DNA of 64,000 nucleotides from contig RAYY01000008.1 in assembly GCA_003611875.1 (NCBI GenBank), positions 1-64,000 on the forward strand, read 5' to 3'. Below, in pieces: positions 1-9,755 of the stretch. Position numbers and translations under genes: made by a program. The first letter of the stretch is position 1, and each line of letters starts with the position of its first letter. This DNA comes from a bacterium D16-56. Lineage in GTDB: Bacteria; Bacillota; Clostridia; Lachnospirales; Lachnospiraceae. The notes below the pieces were generated by a model. That model saw only the letters and a list, made by a program, of their open reading frames with translations. It did no database searches and was not told the DNA's origin.

Positions 1-3000
1 CCTTTCCGGCGCAGGGAGGTCACATTCCCGGCATGGTCGTAAGCTACAAGGATGCTGCGGTCGATACCATTTTTTTCGTCCACCATCCGCTCACACACCA
101 GACGGTCCCGCAGGTCATATTCCCGGGAGATCTTGTATCCTTCCGGTGTGCGGATCTCAGTGATGTTCCCATTGGCATCCCTCTCGTAGGTGGTGACCGC
201 TGCCTGAACGGTCTTTTTGCATCCCTCCCCTTCCCAGCCGGCGATCAACTCCCGTCTCTCAGACAGGCGGCCTGCCCGGTCATAGCGGGACTGGATGGTT
301 TTTGTTATCTCATCACTGATGGTCTGATCTTCTTTGATCCGGTTCCCGCGCACATCATACGCATACCGGACACAGGCCCCGGTCCCGTCTGTCACCTGGA
401 TCAGACGGCCCCTGGCATCATAGGAGCAGGAAAGCCGCAGAGCCTTCCCTGGTTCTGCCTCTTCCAGCCTTCTCCCGGTTTCGTCTTCCACCAGGATCCA
501 TTTCCCGCCGTCAAAGCAGACCCCGGTCTGCCTGCCATCCCCGTCACAGGTATACGAGGTGCGGCAGAAGAGCTGCCTGCCGTCTTCCGCCGGGATCGGT
601 TCCGCCTTCTCAAGCAGGTTTCCGGACAGATCATACCAGTAGTAGGAAACGGCCCCGTCTGCCGATCCGGCAGCTGCCATATTCCCATGGAGGTCATAGG
701 CATACCAGGCAAGCTTCGTTCCGTCCGGCCCTGTCACTTCGGTCAGCCGGTTTTCTTCGTCATAAGTATAGCAGTATCCGGGGCCATTATCAACAGCCGC
801 ATCATAATCTTCCGGGAGCACATGCTTGATGCAGTTCCCGTTCCCGTCCCGGAAGAACCGCTCCACTCCCCCATCCGGGTAATGGATCCGGATCAGGTTC
901 TTATCCCAGTCATGGTCATAGGTCTCCCCTTCGCCCCCATCCCGGACAGGGTCGTATGCGTTGGGGTGGATCTTTTTCAGGACAGTCCCTTCCCAGTCCA
1001 CATCCTTCCTCTCATGGCTCCCGTCCGGATAGATGGTATCATCCTGTCTGCGCATGAAATTATAGTGGAAACGGACTGCCCCTTCTCCTGTCCGGATATC
1101 CGCGTTTGGCGGGTAGAGCGCTGTCAGCCTGCCCAGGCTGTCATACAGCTTTACGGTCTCATTCCCTTCCCCGTCCCGGATTAGGGAGATTTCATCCCGG
1201 GTATTATATCCATACTCTGTTCTTCCGCAGGAATCCTCTTTCGCCATCATCCGCTCCATGATGTCATATTCACGCAAGACAGATTCCCCGTCCCCGTAAA
1301 TGGTGGCAACCGGCTTTGCGCATCCCTTTTCATAGGTATAGGAAATGCTTCTCCCTGTAGGTGAGGTCTGTCTGGTAAGCCTTCCCCATGTATCATATTC
1401 ATAAGAAGTGACATTCCAGTTGTCTTTTGACCTTTCTCTCCGGTTTCTCCGTTGTATCAACAGATGGTTTTTGTCATAAACATACCGGGTCTCCCGTCCG
1501 GCGCTGTCCCGCTCCCGTACCTTATTCCCGGATTCGTCATACTCATAAAAAGTTTCCAGGGAATTGGCCTTTTTGTGGCTGACCATCCTTGCCTTCCCGT
1601 CATAAGTAAAGAATTCTTCCTTCCCTCTGCGGTCTTTCCGATAAATACAGCAGAGATTGTCATTATACCGGAAGCACATATCCGTACCATCCGGATAAAA
1701 GATGCGTACAGGCAGCTTCTTTTTGTTGTACTGGAAAACTACGGTTCCATACTGGTTGTGTACTGCTGTCTCCTGAAGGTCATCCCGGTATTCCAGGACA
1801 CCCACTTCCTTCTCTCCCAGAATCTGATGGACCACCCTCCCCTTCCTGTCATATTCATTGACCAAGTAGGCGCTGCCTGCGCAGTCCGATGCGGTTATCA
1901 GTTTTCCCTCTTTAGAATATTCATAACGGATACTGCCTCCTGCCGGGTTCACCACTTCCCTCAGCAGCCCGTTTTCATAAGAATAACGGACTGTCCTTCC
2001 AATATCATCCATTGCCTGCACCAAATGGCCTTCCCGGAAGTCAAACTGTATTTGGTGGCCCAGCGGTGTCACAAGGCAGGCCAGATGGTCCTTTTCATAA
2101 TACAGGTTTGTGCGCTGGTTATTTTTATCTACAAGGGCTGTCAAACGGCCTTCCTGGTCATATTGCAGCTTGTCATGGGTATGAATATCCGTCACTGTCC
2201 ATCCCTTTCCCAAACGGTCTGCCTCCAGCCGGAACCTTCCTTTGATTTCCCCTGCTTCCTCATAGTATCCATCTGCCGGTTCAAACAGAAGGATCATCCC
2301 GGCAGGTATTTCGACCTGGAGACGGCCGCTTTCCTCCCGGCAAAGCCGCCCTTCCCACGGTGAATACCAGCCCTTTCCCAAAATCCCTGATTTCTTTCTG
2401 AGGGAATCGTATTTCCTCTCCCACAGCAATGCCGAACGGATCCCTGCCAATGCCATGTCCGTTTCTTCTGCCAGATACGCGCCTGTTATAGCGTTAACCG
2501 GATCAATCACATGATAGGAATCTGGGTTTAAGGCAGCCATTGTACTTTCAACGGCCCCCATGCCAAGGGTATACCCATAAATAGTCTTCACATATTCTTC
2601 AAGGGTCAGCTTTTCTTCTGTAAGGGGCAGGTGCAGGGCAGCATCGGCTGTACCCCCTACTATCCCGCCTGTGATGATACGAGTTCCGAACTGCAATGCC
2701 TCTGACAGGCCAGATTCCAGGCTAAGGCCAAACCTGACTCCCAGTTTCCCCATTCCTTCTGCAGCATATCCTCCTGCCATGCCGCCTGCTATTCCCGAAA
2801 CGGATGCGATTGCACTGTCCACGGTAAGCCTTAATAAGTCAATCTTGCCGGTCGCCCCCAATTGATCCAGGATGCTTTTCCCTCCCTGTATGGTAAACAT
2901 GGTGGCGCCCCTTGCCAGCCTTTTCACGGTACAGTTTGATATGTTTTTAAATGTATTGGTTAATATATTAGAGGTTAAGGCTGTCATAGTCACTGCATCA

Positions 3001-4865
3001 AAAAGGATCCGGTTCGTAAACCTAAACATCTCATATTCCCTGTCACTCATCTTCAGGGCAGACTGCAAAATATTCTCTGTCGGACTGAGATCCCCCTGCT
3101 GCGCCTTGTTATAGTCTGTCACTCCTTGATGGATGTCTGCTGCAGAAGCCATAATTTCATTTGTAGTCAGGACAGAAACAACAGCCGCCACAGCCGGAGC
3201 AGCAAGCCCTCCGCTTGCTGCAAGTGCTCCCACTATCAGCACCGTTCCTGCCAGACAGCAGATCCCGTTGATGATTTGTTGTTCTGCACGAGCCTGTTTC
3301 TCTGCAAGTGCCTGTTGTCTCGCAAGAATCTGTTCATTTGCCAAGGTCCTGAGATGCCCCTCTGCCCCTTGGTTAAAAGAAATTAAAATATTCCCATCAT
3401 CCGCCTTTACATCTTTCTCTATGGATTCCGCCGTTGGGAATGGGGCTGCCTTCTTTTCTGCCGCATGGGCAATAAAAGCGGAAATAATATCCGTATCCTC
3501 TTTCATTGTGATGGCAGTATCTCCTACATGAAGATACATCTCGTTTTCCGCTTCTGCCTCTATGTTAGCAGGCTTTGTTCCATTTCCTACTGAAAATTTT
3601 TCCTGGGTGACAAACTGGATCGTTTTTCCGGTTAGTTTCAAAACCCCGTCTGTCCCAATGCTTAAAGAAGATCCGCCGGCATCAAAATTATAACTGTCCG
3701 GTTTCATATTCATTGACATTTTATCTGGAGTTGAAAAAGACTTATCCGCAGGGTTCCTTCCTGCCCCGCCTCCCATGCTGATGGCATGGACTGCTATGGC
3801 ATCCGTTTCATCATGGCTTGGGAAGTAGATATGTACCCGGCTGTTTTCTTCCGGCATGCAATAAATACTGCTGCTTTCAATGGCATAAGTAAAATATTTA
3901 CAGTCATCTCCGCCACGGTATTCCCGGTCTATATCCATTTGAACACGAATCCGGTTCCCACTGCGTTCCTTCACTGTGGCCGGAATACTCATCCCAAAAA
4001 TCCTTGGATTTTTTATCTTTCCGGACAGGATCCCTTTCTTTCTGCCTAAGGTATATTCCCGGATCAATTCCCCTTTTTCCGTATGGAATTTCATTTCAAA
4101 GACCATTACTTCATTCCCATGAAACCTTAGTGTTTCACCCATCTGCAGACGTCGTCTGCACCGGATAGTCCACCGGGTCACTTCCTGAGGCATGAGTTCC
4201 GCTATCGCATATTCTTTCTTGGAGCTGCAGATCTTATCGTATTCATCCTGGCTCCGTGAAATCTCATATTCCCCATACTGGAGGCTGGTTCCATAATCCA
4301 TATGGGGAAGGCCAAAATATACCCTTCCACAGTCAGAAGCGCTGTCAGTCACCAGAAAGGATGAAAAATGGCTTGCAAGCCTTTTTAAAAATTCCCAGTC
4401 GGTTTCTTCATATTGAAGCAGCATGTTTCCAATGGTCTTCCCATCCGTAATTTCATCTTTTATATCCTTTCTTGGATATTCCTGGATCACTTCCTGCATT
4501 ACCGCTTCATAGGTCTGGCCAAGAAGGCAAAAGCTCTGACTTTTAGGTGTCAGATCCCATTCTTTTGTATAAGTGGCAAATTCTGTCCATAGGAAAAAAA
4601 TCCCCTTTTCCTTCCTGCCCCGAATATAGACGGACCTCCCACAAAAAGCCCTTTGGGATATACCCTCCGGGGTTTTTTCATTAATCGTAATCTCTGCCGC
4701 CCCTTCTGACCGGAACAGAATGTCCTCTATCCGGTCCTCATCTGCCAGAAACCGGATTTTTACTGTTCCATGCCTGTTTAAAGCCTCATGCCATTCCAGG
4801 CTCTTTATTTCAAGTAATCCCTCTAAGGAAATATCAATTTCCATGTTGTGATATGATAATTTCAT
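1..4865 (-). CDS. VgrG-hydrophobic-Rhs fusion protein (partial, C-terminus beyond window)
   Basis: The frame is open from the ATG at 4865 to the left edge, about 1,621 residues, with the C-terminus missing. Residues 1 to about 480 resemble the phage late-control D/VgrG spike fold: they carry the LQYEETDWEFLKRL motif found in the two standalone spike genes here, then a beta-rich end. Residues about 530-580 are hydrophobic and Ala/Gly-rich, and 680-740 are Gly-rich, like the prePAAR segments of effectors that need chaperones. A DUF6531-like entry (DPVNAITGAYLAEETD) at about residue 790 is followed by Rhs/YD repeats, ending at the edge with YDHAGNVTSLRR. Family knowledge: Rhs repeats form a cage around a variable C-terminal toxin, which should lie just outside the window. 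It starts 11 bases after the PAAR-like gene. I infer a spike-borne toxin carrier and expect its immunity gene beyond the left edge. Confidence 0.85.
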   Translation of the reverse strand, partial: MKLSYHNMEIDISLEGLLEIKSLEWHEALNRHGTVKIRFLADEDRIEDILFRSEGAAEITINEKTPEGISQRAFCGRSVYIRGRKEKGIFFLWTEFATYTKEWDLTPKSQSFCLLGQTYEAVMQEVIQEYPRKDIKDEITDGKTIGNMLLQYEETDWEFLKRLASHFSSFLVTDSASDCGRVYFGLPHMDYGTSLQYGEYEISRSQDEYDKICSSKKEYAIAELMPQEVTRWTIRCRRRLQMGETLRFHGNEVMVFEMKFHTEKGELIREYTLGRKKGILSGKIKNPRIFGMSIPATVKERSGNRIRVQMDIDREYRGGDDCKYFTYAIESSSIYCMPEENSRVHIYFPSHDETDAIAVHAISMGGGAGRNPADKSFSTPDKMSMNMKPDSYNFDAGGSSLSIGTDGVLKLTGKTIQFVTQEKFSVGNGTKPANIEAEAENEMYLHVGDTAITMKEDTDIISAFIAHAAEKKAAPFPTAESIEKDVKADDGNILISFNQGAEGHLRTLANEQILARQQALAEKQARAEQQIINGICCLAGTVLIVGALAASGGLAAPAVAAVVSVLTTNEIMASAADIHQGVTDYNKAQQGDLSPTENILQSALKMSDREYEMFRFTNRILFDAVTMTALTSNILTNTFKNISNCTVKRLARGATMFTIQGGKSILDQLGATGKIDLLRLTVDSAIASVSGIAGGMAGGYAAEGMGKLGVRFGLSLESGLSEALQFGTRIITGGIVGGTADAALHLPLTEEKLTLEEYVKTIYGYTLGMGAVESTMAALNPDSYHVIDPVNAITGAYLAEETDMALAGIRSALLWERKYDSLRKKSGILGKGWYSPWEGRLCREESGRLQVEIPAGMILLFEPADGYYEEAGEIKGRFRLEADRLGKGWTVTDIHTHDKLQYDQEGRLTALVDKNNQRTNLYYEKDHLACLVTPLGHQIQFDFREGHLVQAMDDIGRTVRYSYENGLLREVVNPAGGSIRYEYSKEGKLITASDCAGSAYLVNEYDRKGRVVHQILGEKEVGVLEYRDDLQETAVHNQYGTVVFQYNKKKLPVRIFYPDGTDMCFRYNDNLCCIYRKDRRGKEEFFTYDGKARMVSHKKANSLETFYEYDESGNKVRERDSAGRETRYVYDKNHLLIQRRNRRERSKDNWNVTSYEYDTWGRLTRQTSPTGRSISYTYEKGCAKPVATIYGDGESVLREYDIMERMMAKEDSCGRTEYGYNTRDEISLIRDGEGNETVKLYDSLGRLTALYPPNADIRTGEGAVRFHYNFMRRQDDTIYPDGSHERKDVDWEGTVLKKIHPNAYDPVRDGGEGETYDHDWDKNLIRIHYPDGGVERFFRDGNGNCIKHVLPEDYDAAVDNGPGYCYTYDEENRLTEVTGPDGTKLAWYAYDLHGNMAAAGSADGAVSYYWYDLSGNLLEKAEPIPAEDGRQLFCRTSYTCDGDGRQTGVCFDGGKWILVEDETGRRLEEAEPGKALRLSCSYDARGRLIQVTDGTGACVRYAYDVRGNRIKEDQTISDEITKTIQSRYDRAGRLSERRELIAGWEGEGCKKTVQAAVTTYERDANGNITEIRTPEGYKISREYDLRDRLVCERMVDEKNGIDRSILVAYDHAGNVTSLRRK

Positions 4866-4876
4866 CTTGCCGCTCC

Positions 4877-5356
4877 TTACCCCTCAGGCTGCCCTGTCAG
4901 TTCAATCGTGATGACTCCCCCATAGAGACACTTTAATGTGGCTGTTCCCCGAACCGGTTTCTTCCCTTCCGTCAATACCCCGTCCTTTACTTCATCCCAA
5001 GAGGAGGATATGATTTGCGGAATGCACTGTCCTGCACATTCCATGGTTTTCACAGAGCCTATAGATCCATTGCAGAAAATATCTTCCACCTGGGAATCAA
5101 AACTTTCGCCGGTATCTTCTGTTATCTTTTCCGAAATTTTTTTTGCCATTTCTATGGTTTTTGGATTCTCCGCGCTGATACATCCACAGAAATCTATGAT
5201 ATTGGTTGTGCCAATACAATCCTTCTCATTAATCTGCGCTATGTTCCGCAAAAACACGCCATGAGTTTGTCTAAGGACAAGACGGCTCTGCCGCAGCCCC
5301 ATATTGCATTGGATATAGGCGCCATGCACCACATAAGTATTCTCCTTATCTGCCAT
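4877..5356 (-). CDS. DUF4280 PAAR-like spike-tip protein
   Basis: A 159-residue protein read from the ATG at 5356, which has a GAGGTGG ribosome site just upstream; a TTG four codons earlier is a poorer start. The N-terminus (YVVHGAYIQCNMG), the central cysteines and the C-terminal stretch from GTATLKC to GGVITI match the DUF4280 family, which is PAAR-like and expected to cap a VgrG spike. Six to seven conserved Cys/His residues fit a metal-stabilised tip. The start overlaps the end of the upstream Imm11-like gene by 11 bases and the VgrG-Rhs gene follows 11 bases later, so the three are translationally linked. I infer that it sharpens one of the three spike proteins encoded here. Confidence 0.75.
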   Translation of the reverse strand: MADKENTYVVHGAYIQCNMGLRQSRLVLRQTHGVFLRNIAQINEKDCIGTTNIIDFCGCISAENPKTIEMAKKISEKITEDTGESFDSQVEDIFCNGSIGSVKTMECAGQCIPQIISSSWDEVKDGVLTEGKKPVRGTATLKCLYGGVITIELTGQPEG

Positions 5357-5879
5357 AATCCACCTCAACTTCCTGAAATAAAACCCCTATTGGATTCCGC
5401 CGCAGGATGCTTTCTGCCACATCCACATGAATGATAGGATCCTTCATCCTGCTGTCTGCCATCAAAAACACCTTATGTTCCCCGATTTTATCCCCATCCA
5501 AAAGGATCTGTTTCTCCGTCTGATCCGGGTACCTCTCAACCCGGTCGGATAACGCCTCAATCTCATCCATAAGGACTTGATAATACAAAAGTTCCTGATC
5601 CTTCTCCTTGTGGATCAAAGACACTTTTTTAAAAATCAGCCCGTCCTCATACATATCCAGTACATGGTACAACATGGCAGACGCCATGTTGACCGGGCTT
5701 TGGATAAAATCCCAGGCCGTCTCCCCTCCTTCCGGAGAAAGATACAATACCGTCGTCTGGTTGATTCGGTCTGCATCATTTTTATGAAATAAATGCCCTT
5801 TCCCGCAGATATTAAAATTCCTCAGCCGTATGGATCCTGACAAATCCCTGTCCTGCCTCATAATAAAATACTGCTTCAT
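5346..5879 (-). CDS. DUF1629/Imm11-like protein
   Basis: A 177-residue soluble protein starting at an ATG with AAGGAGG four bases upstream. The N-terminus (KQYFIMRQD, then SIRLRNF), the central YLSPEG..WDFIQSPV block and the C-terminal DVAESILRRNPIGVLFQEVEV stretch resemble the DUF1629 (Imm11) family, often encoded beside polymorphic toxins. It lies between the spike genes and the DUF4280/Rhs genes. It may be an immunity protein. However, it is upstream of the Rhs gene, whereas immunity genes usually follow the toxin, so it could instead be an adaptor or chaperone for the tip. The family assignment is from memory of the motifs. Confidence 0.55.
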   Translation of the reverse strand: MKQYFIMRQDRDLSGSIRLRNFNICGKGHLFHKNDADRINQTTVLYLSPEGGETAWDFIQSPVNMASAMLYHVLDMYEDGLIFKKVSLIHKEKDQELLYYQVLMDEIEALSDRVERYPDQTEKQILLDGDKIGEHKVFLMADSRMKDPIIHVDVAESILRRNPIGVLFQEVEVDYGR

Positions 5880-6814
5880 ACTTCCTCCTTAATCAAGACT
5901 TCCCCAGCCTGATGACTGTCCATCCACTCTGCCGGAATCCCATCTTTTGTAAAGATCACATGCTGTAATTTTGCTTCCTTCCATTTAGGGTTCTTCCAGG
6001 TACAGTGCTTAAAATATGCCATACGGCAATCCGCCCCTTCAAAATCACAGTCCTCAATCAGACAGTTTTCAAATCTCGCCCCAATCAGAACCGATTCCCT
6101 AAATATCAGGTTCCGCAGTGTACAGTCTTCAAATACAGCAAAGGAAAAATCCTTTTTTTCACCATTTCCCTGGTTCAATTCCGCCTGATACCAGTAGCTT
6201 TCTTTTAGATCTGCCCCATTTTCCTCCCTGATTGCCTGCAGCCATTGGCTTTCTGTTTTGGGATCATGGTCTGCCTGTGCAATCAGGACAGAATCCCCCC
6301 GGTACTCTCCCCAATATATCTGCCACACCTTTTGCTTTTTTGCCCCCATGATTTCCGGCATTTCTTCCACATCCCTGAAGTAAAACCGCAGTAGATCCCC
6401 CATCATCCGGAAAGATTCCATAATTGCATCACAGACCATGGCGTTCACATCATAAACATTCAGTTTCCCCACATACCATTTCTGCTTATCCAAAAGTTCA
6501 TCCCACACTTCATGAAACCCTGCAAAAACAGACTCAACCGAAAAACTCCATTCAACAGGCTCTGGGTCTAAAAACCATTGATCATCCTGAGCCTGAAAGA
6601 AAATCGTATACTTTCTTTTTATAAGGTCACAGCGGAGCAGAAAAAAATAGAAATAGGCAAATTCTCTATCTGGAAGCAAGGCAAATGCTTTTTTTATATT
6701 TGCAATCATCTCCTCTGCTTTTTGTTGAAACTCATAGATACAGTTGTCCCTGCACTGTCTTAGTATAGGGTATTGTTCTTCCCGAAATTGTTTTAAGGCC
6801 GCTTCCCTTTCCAT
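5876..6814 (-). CDS. Pentapeptide-repeat-containing protein of the injection locus
   Basis: 312 residues from the ATG at 6814, chosen over one 16 codons earlier because AAGGAGG lies eight bases upstream. Residues 1-210 are helical, charged and unrecognised. Residues about 220-295 hold pentapeptide-type A(D/N)LXX-like repeats (FAVFEDCTLRNLIFRES, then ARFENCLIEDCDFEGAD), which form a right-handed quadrilateral beta-helix. No signal peptide or membrane segment is seen. Its last bases overlap the ATG of the Imm11-like gene (ATGA-type coupling). Position between the spike and tip genes suggests a role in spike or effector loading; that is inference. It could also be an effector or immunity factor, since pentapeptide proteins occur in both roles. 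Confidence 0.65.
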   Translation of the reverse strand: MEREAALKQFREEQYPILRQCRDNCIYEFQQKAEEMIANIKKAFALLPDREFAYFYFFLLRCDLIKRKYTIFFQAQDDQWFLDPEPVEWSFSVESVFAGFHEVWDELLDKQKWYVGKLNVYDVNAMVCDAIMESFRMMGDLLRFYFRDVEEMPEIMGAKKQKVWQIYWGEYRGDSVLIAQADHDPKTESQWLQAIREENGADLKESYWYQAELNQGNGEKKDFSFAVFEDCTLRNLIFRESVLIGARFENCLIEDCDFEGADCRMAYFKHCTWKNPKWKEAKLQHVIFTKDGIPAEWMDSHQAGEVLIKEEV

Positions 6815-6916
6815 GCTCTGCCCCTCCTTGCCAGCATATGTATATCTTGCTCTGCTTTCCATCTCCTTCCAATGCCTTGGAAGGCATCCTGAAAATACTT
6901 GGCATTTGCCTTCTTC

Positions 6917-8311
6917 CTAGTCAATGTTCAGCTTAGATCCACTTATTTTTAAGTTTCCTCCGCTTTCCAGCTCTAATGTTCCTCCTTGGGAACATTTATA
7001 AACCGCCCCTGTTTTGCTTTGAAACGTAATCTCCTGGGCTTCTGTGATGTCAATGCTTTCCTCTGCTGTAATCTCAATCTTCTGTCCTTTCATGGTAATC
7101 CTGCCGTCATTGCCCACCATCATGCTTGCCATTTCATCTACACTGGCAAAATATGCTCCCTGGCTGCTTAAGTTCATCTCCTGTCCAGAGGCGCTCCTTA
7201 GATATTTCGTGCTGGTAGCTGCCATGCGATCCGGCCCGTCTTTCCCTTCATAGCTGCTGACAGCGCTGATAGCCAGAACATCTTTCATGTGTTTGGTGGG
7301 GAAATATACCCGGAGCCGGTCTCCGATTTCCGGCATATAGTACCAGCCGCTCCCATCTGGGGACGAGGATGGGGTAGAATAGGGAAACCAATACAAATCA
7401 CTGCCTGACTGGTCTCCATCTATGTTAAAATGCAGGCGTACTTTTTCGCCTTTTACATCCAGAACAGTCCCTTCTAATGCCAATCCCACCAGGTTCATAG
7501 GAAACTGCGGCATCTCCACGATTCCTTCTTTCCGTCCTAACACAGCCTCTGTCTTGAAAACTCCATGCTCCATATATCCATGTACAGACTCAACCATCAT
7601 TTCAGCTCCATATACCTGACACCTGGTAAAAATACCACACAAATGTCCTGTTTCAATTTTGCACCGCATCCCTTCCAGATCCTGGATTTCGTATCCCATC
7701 TCCCTTAATGCCGCACATTGTTCAAAATTACAGGTCACTTCTTTTAGTTCATAATTCCCAACTTCATCTTCCCTCAACACAACACCTGCATAAATCCGTA
7801 TGGAGGAAAATCCCATTTCTCCTGTCAGCGGGCTATATATACGAGAAAAAATCCGTTTTAAAAAGTTCCAATCCGTTTCCTGATATTGGATCGCAAGCTC
7901 CCCTATAGGGCTGTCTTCTATAGAACAGATAAAATCCACATCTCCATATTCACTTAATACACGGGCCAGCAATTGCCTGTAAGTCATGGTAATATCCTGA
8001 AATGTCCTGGATTTCTTTTTTATGTCCATAAGATAAGTATAGCTTTTAGCCTTTAGTTGTATTTCCTCGACCTTTCCGGCAGATTCCTCCATAAGATCTG
8101 TCAGAACGCCGCAAAAAATCGTCTGTTCCTGTTGTCCTGATACATAAAGCCGAATCGGCTGAAGGCTTTTGATATCTTCAAACATATCATTTTCTACATA
8201 TGCCCGGAGAAACAGTTCTCCATGTCCGCCCGCTTCCTGGCGTATACGGCAATCCGTCAATCTTTGTATTTTTATGCCTTCCAGTTTCAGGCACGATAAA
8301 TCATATGCCAT
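6917..8311 (-). CDS. VgrG/phage late-control D-like spike protein (copy 2)
   Basis: A 464-residue protein with a GGGGG ribosome site seven bases before its ATG. Residues about 1-260 are the late-control D/gp27-like part, including IQYQETDWNFLKRIF at about 140. An OB-fold-like block around residue 310-340 has the motif WFPYSTPSSSPDGSGWYYMPEIGD followed by RVYFPTKH, equivalent to the gp5/VgrG needle base. The final 80 residues are short alternating beta strands (KIEITAEESIDI, NLKISGSKLNID), typical of a triple-stranded needle. It is paralogous to the next gene upstream and to the N-terminus of the Rhs fusion, so the locus encodes three spikes. The gene starts 18 bases after copy 1 ends. Confidence 0.8.
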   Translation of the reverse strand: MAYDLSCLKLEGIKIQRLTDCRIRQEAGGHGELFLRAYVENDMFEDIKSLQPIRLYVSGQQEQTIFCGVLTDLMEESAGKVEEIQLKAKSYTYLMDIKKKSRTFQDITMTYRQLLARVLSEYGDVDFICSIEDSPIGELAIQYQETDWNFLKRIFSRIYSPLTGEMGFSSIRIYAGVVLREDEVGNYELKEVTCNFEQCAALREMGYEIQDLEGMRCKIETGHLCGIFTRCQVYGAEMMVESVHGYMEHGVFKTEAVLGRKEGIVEMPQFPMNLVGLALEGTVLDVKGEKVRLHFNIDGDQSGSDLYWFPYSTPSSSPDGSGWYYMPEIGDRLRVYFPTKHMKDVLAISAVSSYEGKDGPDRMAATSTKYLRSASGQEMNLSSQGAYFASVDEMASMMVGNDGRITMKGQKIEITAEESIDITEAQEITFQSKTGAVYKCSQGGTLELESGGNLKISGSKLNID

Positions 8312-8328
8312 ACGAAATACCCCCTGTC

Positions 8329-9735
8329 CTAATTCTCATAAATTTCCTGTCCATTCAGGAACATCCCCGCTGGACCTGCAATTATACCAGCCCCGGCATC
8401 ATCCTGGATCTGGAGGCTTACCACCGCCTCACATTCCATGGTCTTCGTCTCAAATGAACACTTTTCTTCTGAGGATAAATCAATCCCTCCCGGCGCATAA
8501 ATACAAACCTCCCCTTCCTTGCCTAAAGAAACTTTAGCTCCTCCTTTTTTCGCCTCAATCAAAATTCCAGCTTCACTAAACTGCACCAGGTTTTCTGTTT
8601 CTGTAGAGATACTCCTGACTGCCGGATTTCCCATGGGATCCCCTGCACCAGACGGCGCATGGCCTTGGATGCATGTAATTACATAGCTTTCCTGTTCCCT
8701 TTCTGTCGGAAAATATATTCTTACACTTTCCCCCTTCTCAGGCATACAATACCAGCCGCTCCCATCTGAAGAAGATGATACCGAAGAAAAAGGAAACCAA
8801 TAGCAGCTTTCCCCCAATGCTTCCTCCTGCATAATGACCTGCACCCGGTCTCTCTGTGTGTCAGCTACAATTGCATATACTGAAATCCCAGTGATACGTG
8901 AATTATAATAACGCTCTGCCATCATGGACTCTTTTTGCCTTAATTCATAATCATTGACCAACAACCCGTTCCTAAAGCTCCTCCGGATTCCGGACACATA
9001 CCATGGCCTTCCTTTATAAAAGATTTGGCTTCCAAGGGAAACAATATCATAACATTCCAGGTTATATACCGTAAAATTTGCTGACAGCAGGGAGTCAAAG
9101 CCATTCTGTTTTAAATACTCCAAACGTCCAAAATCTTTTTTCTTTCTATATGACAGTCCATCCCAGTTTACTGCTTCTTCCTGTATGGAAACGCCTGCCT
9201 GATAGTGGATCGTTGGAAAAATTGCTGATGAATACAGACATTCATGGTACTTTGAAAGCAGACGGTTTAAAAACTCCCAATCGGTTTCTTCATATTGAAA
9301 TAAAAGCTCTCCCACAGGTTCATCTGGAATATTACAGATTGAATCATTTTCTTCATACTCACTCATAATCTCCCCGATAATATCTGCCACTGTCTGGTTG
9401 GTGTTCTGAAAGCAACGATTCTTCTTGTCTATGTCCATCCAATAGGTGGCATCCTGTGCCTGGATTTTCAGTACCTGATAGTTTCCCCATGCTTTCAAGG
9501 AACACTGGCTGATTACCCCTTGGAACAAAATCTGTTCTATTCCTTGATTCCTGTAATGGATTGATATTGTTTTCGGAATCTCATAAAAAGCGAACTCATC
9601 TGTCTCCTCTACCATAACCGCCTCCACATACATGCTTCCATGCTTTCCCGGCCATTCCTGTATTTCAAGCTTCCTGATATATAAAAAACCAGGCAATGAC
9701 AGATAAATGTCCTTATATGTAATTGCATTTAACAC
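8329..9735 (-). CDS. VgrG/phage late-control D-like spike protein (copy 1)
   Basis: 468 residues, starting at a GTG with GAGGAGG eight bases upstream. The domain order matches copy 2: a gp27-like part with FQYEETDWEFLNRLL at about residue 150; an OB-like block CYWFPFSSVSSSSDGSGWYC followed by RIYFPTE near residue 315-350; and a short beta-rich end. The gp5-C-like tail is shorter and less regular than in copy 2, so the two spikes probably carry different tips. No signal peptide is present, as expected for a particle assembled in the cytoplasm. The gene lies between the DcrB-like gene and copy 2, all in one polycistron. Confidence 0.8.
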   Translation of the reverse strand: MLNAITYKDIYLSLPGFLYIRKLEIQEWPGKHGSMYVEAVMVEETDEFAFYEIPKTISIHYRNQGIEQILFQGVISQCSLKAWGNYQVLKIQAQDATYWMDIDKKNRCFQNTNQTVADIIGEIMSEYEENDSICNIPDEPVGELLFQYEETDWEFLNRLLSKYHECLYSSAIFPTIHYQAGVSIQEEAVNWDGLSYRKKKDFGRLEYLKQNGFDSLLSANFTVYNLECYDIVSLGSQIFYKGRPWYVSGIRRSFRNGLLVNDYELRQKESMMAERYYNSRITGISVYAIVADTQRDRVQVIMQEEALGESCYWFPFSSVSSSSDGSGWYCMPEKGESVRIYFPTEREQESYVITCIQGHAPSGAGDPMGNPAVRSISTETENLVQFSEAGILIEAKKGGAKVSLGKEGEVCIYAPGGIDLSSEEKCSFETKTMECEAVVSLQIQDDAGAGIIAGPAGMFLNGQEIYEN

Positions 9736-9755
9736 CTCATCAGCCTCCTCGCTTT

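Noticed and set aside
33-1184. 383-codon plus-strand reading frame
   Set aside because: It is antisense to the Rhs repeats; the minus frame shows clear YD repeats through the same bases.
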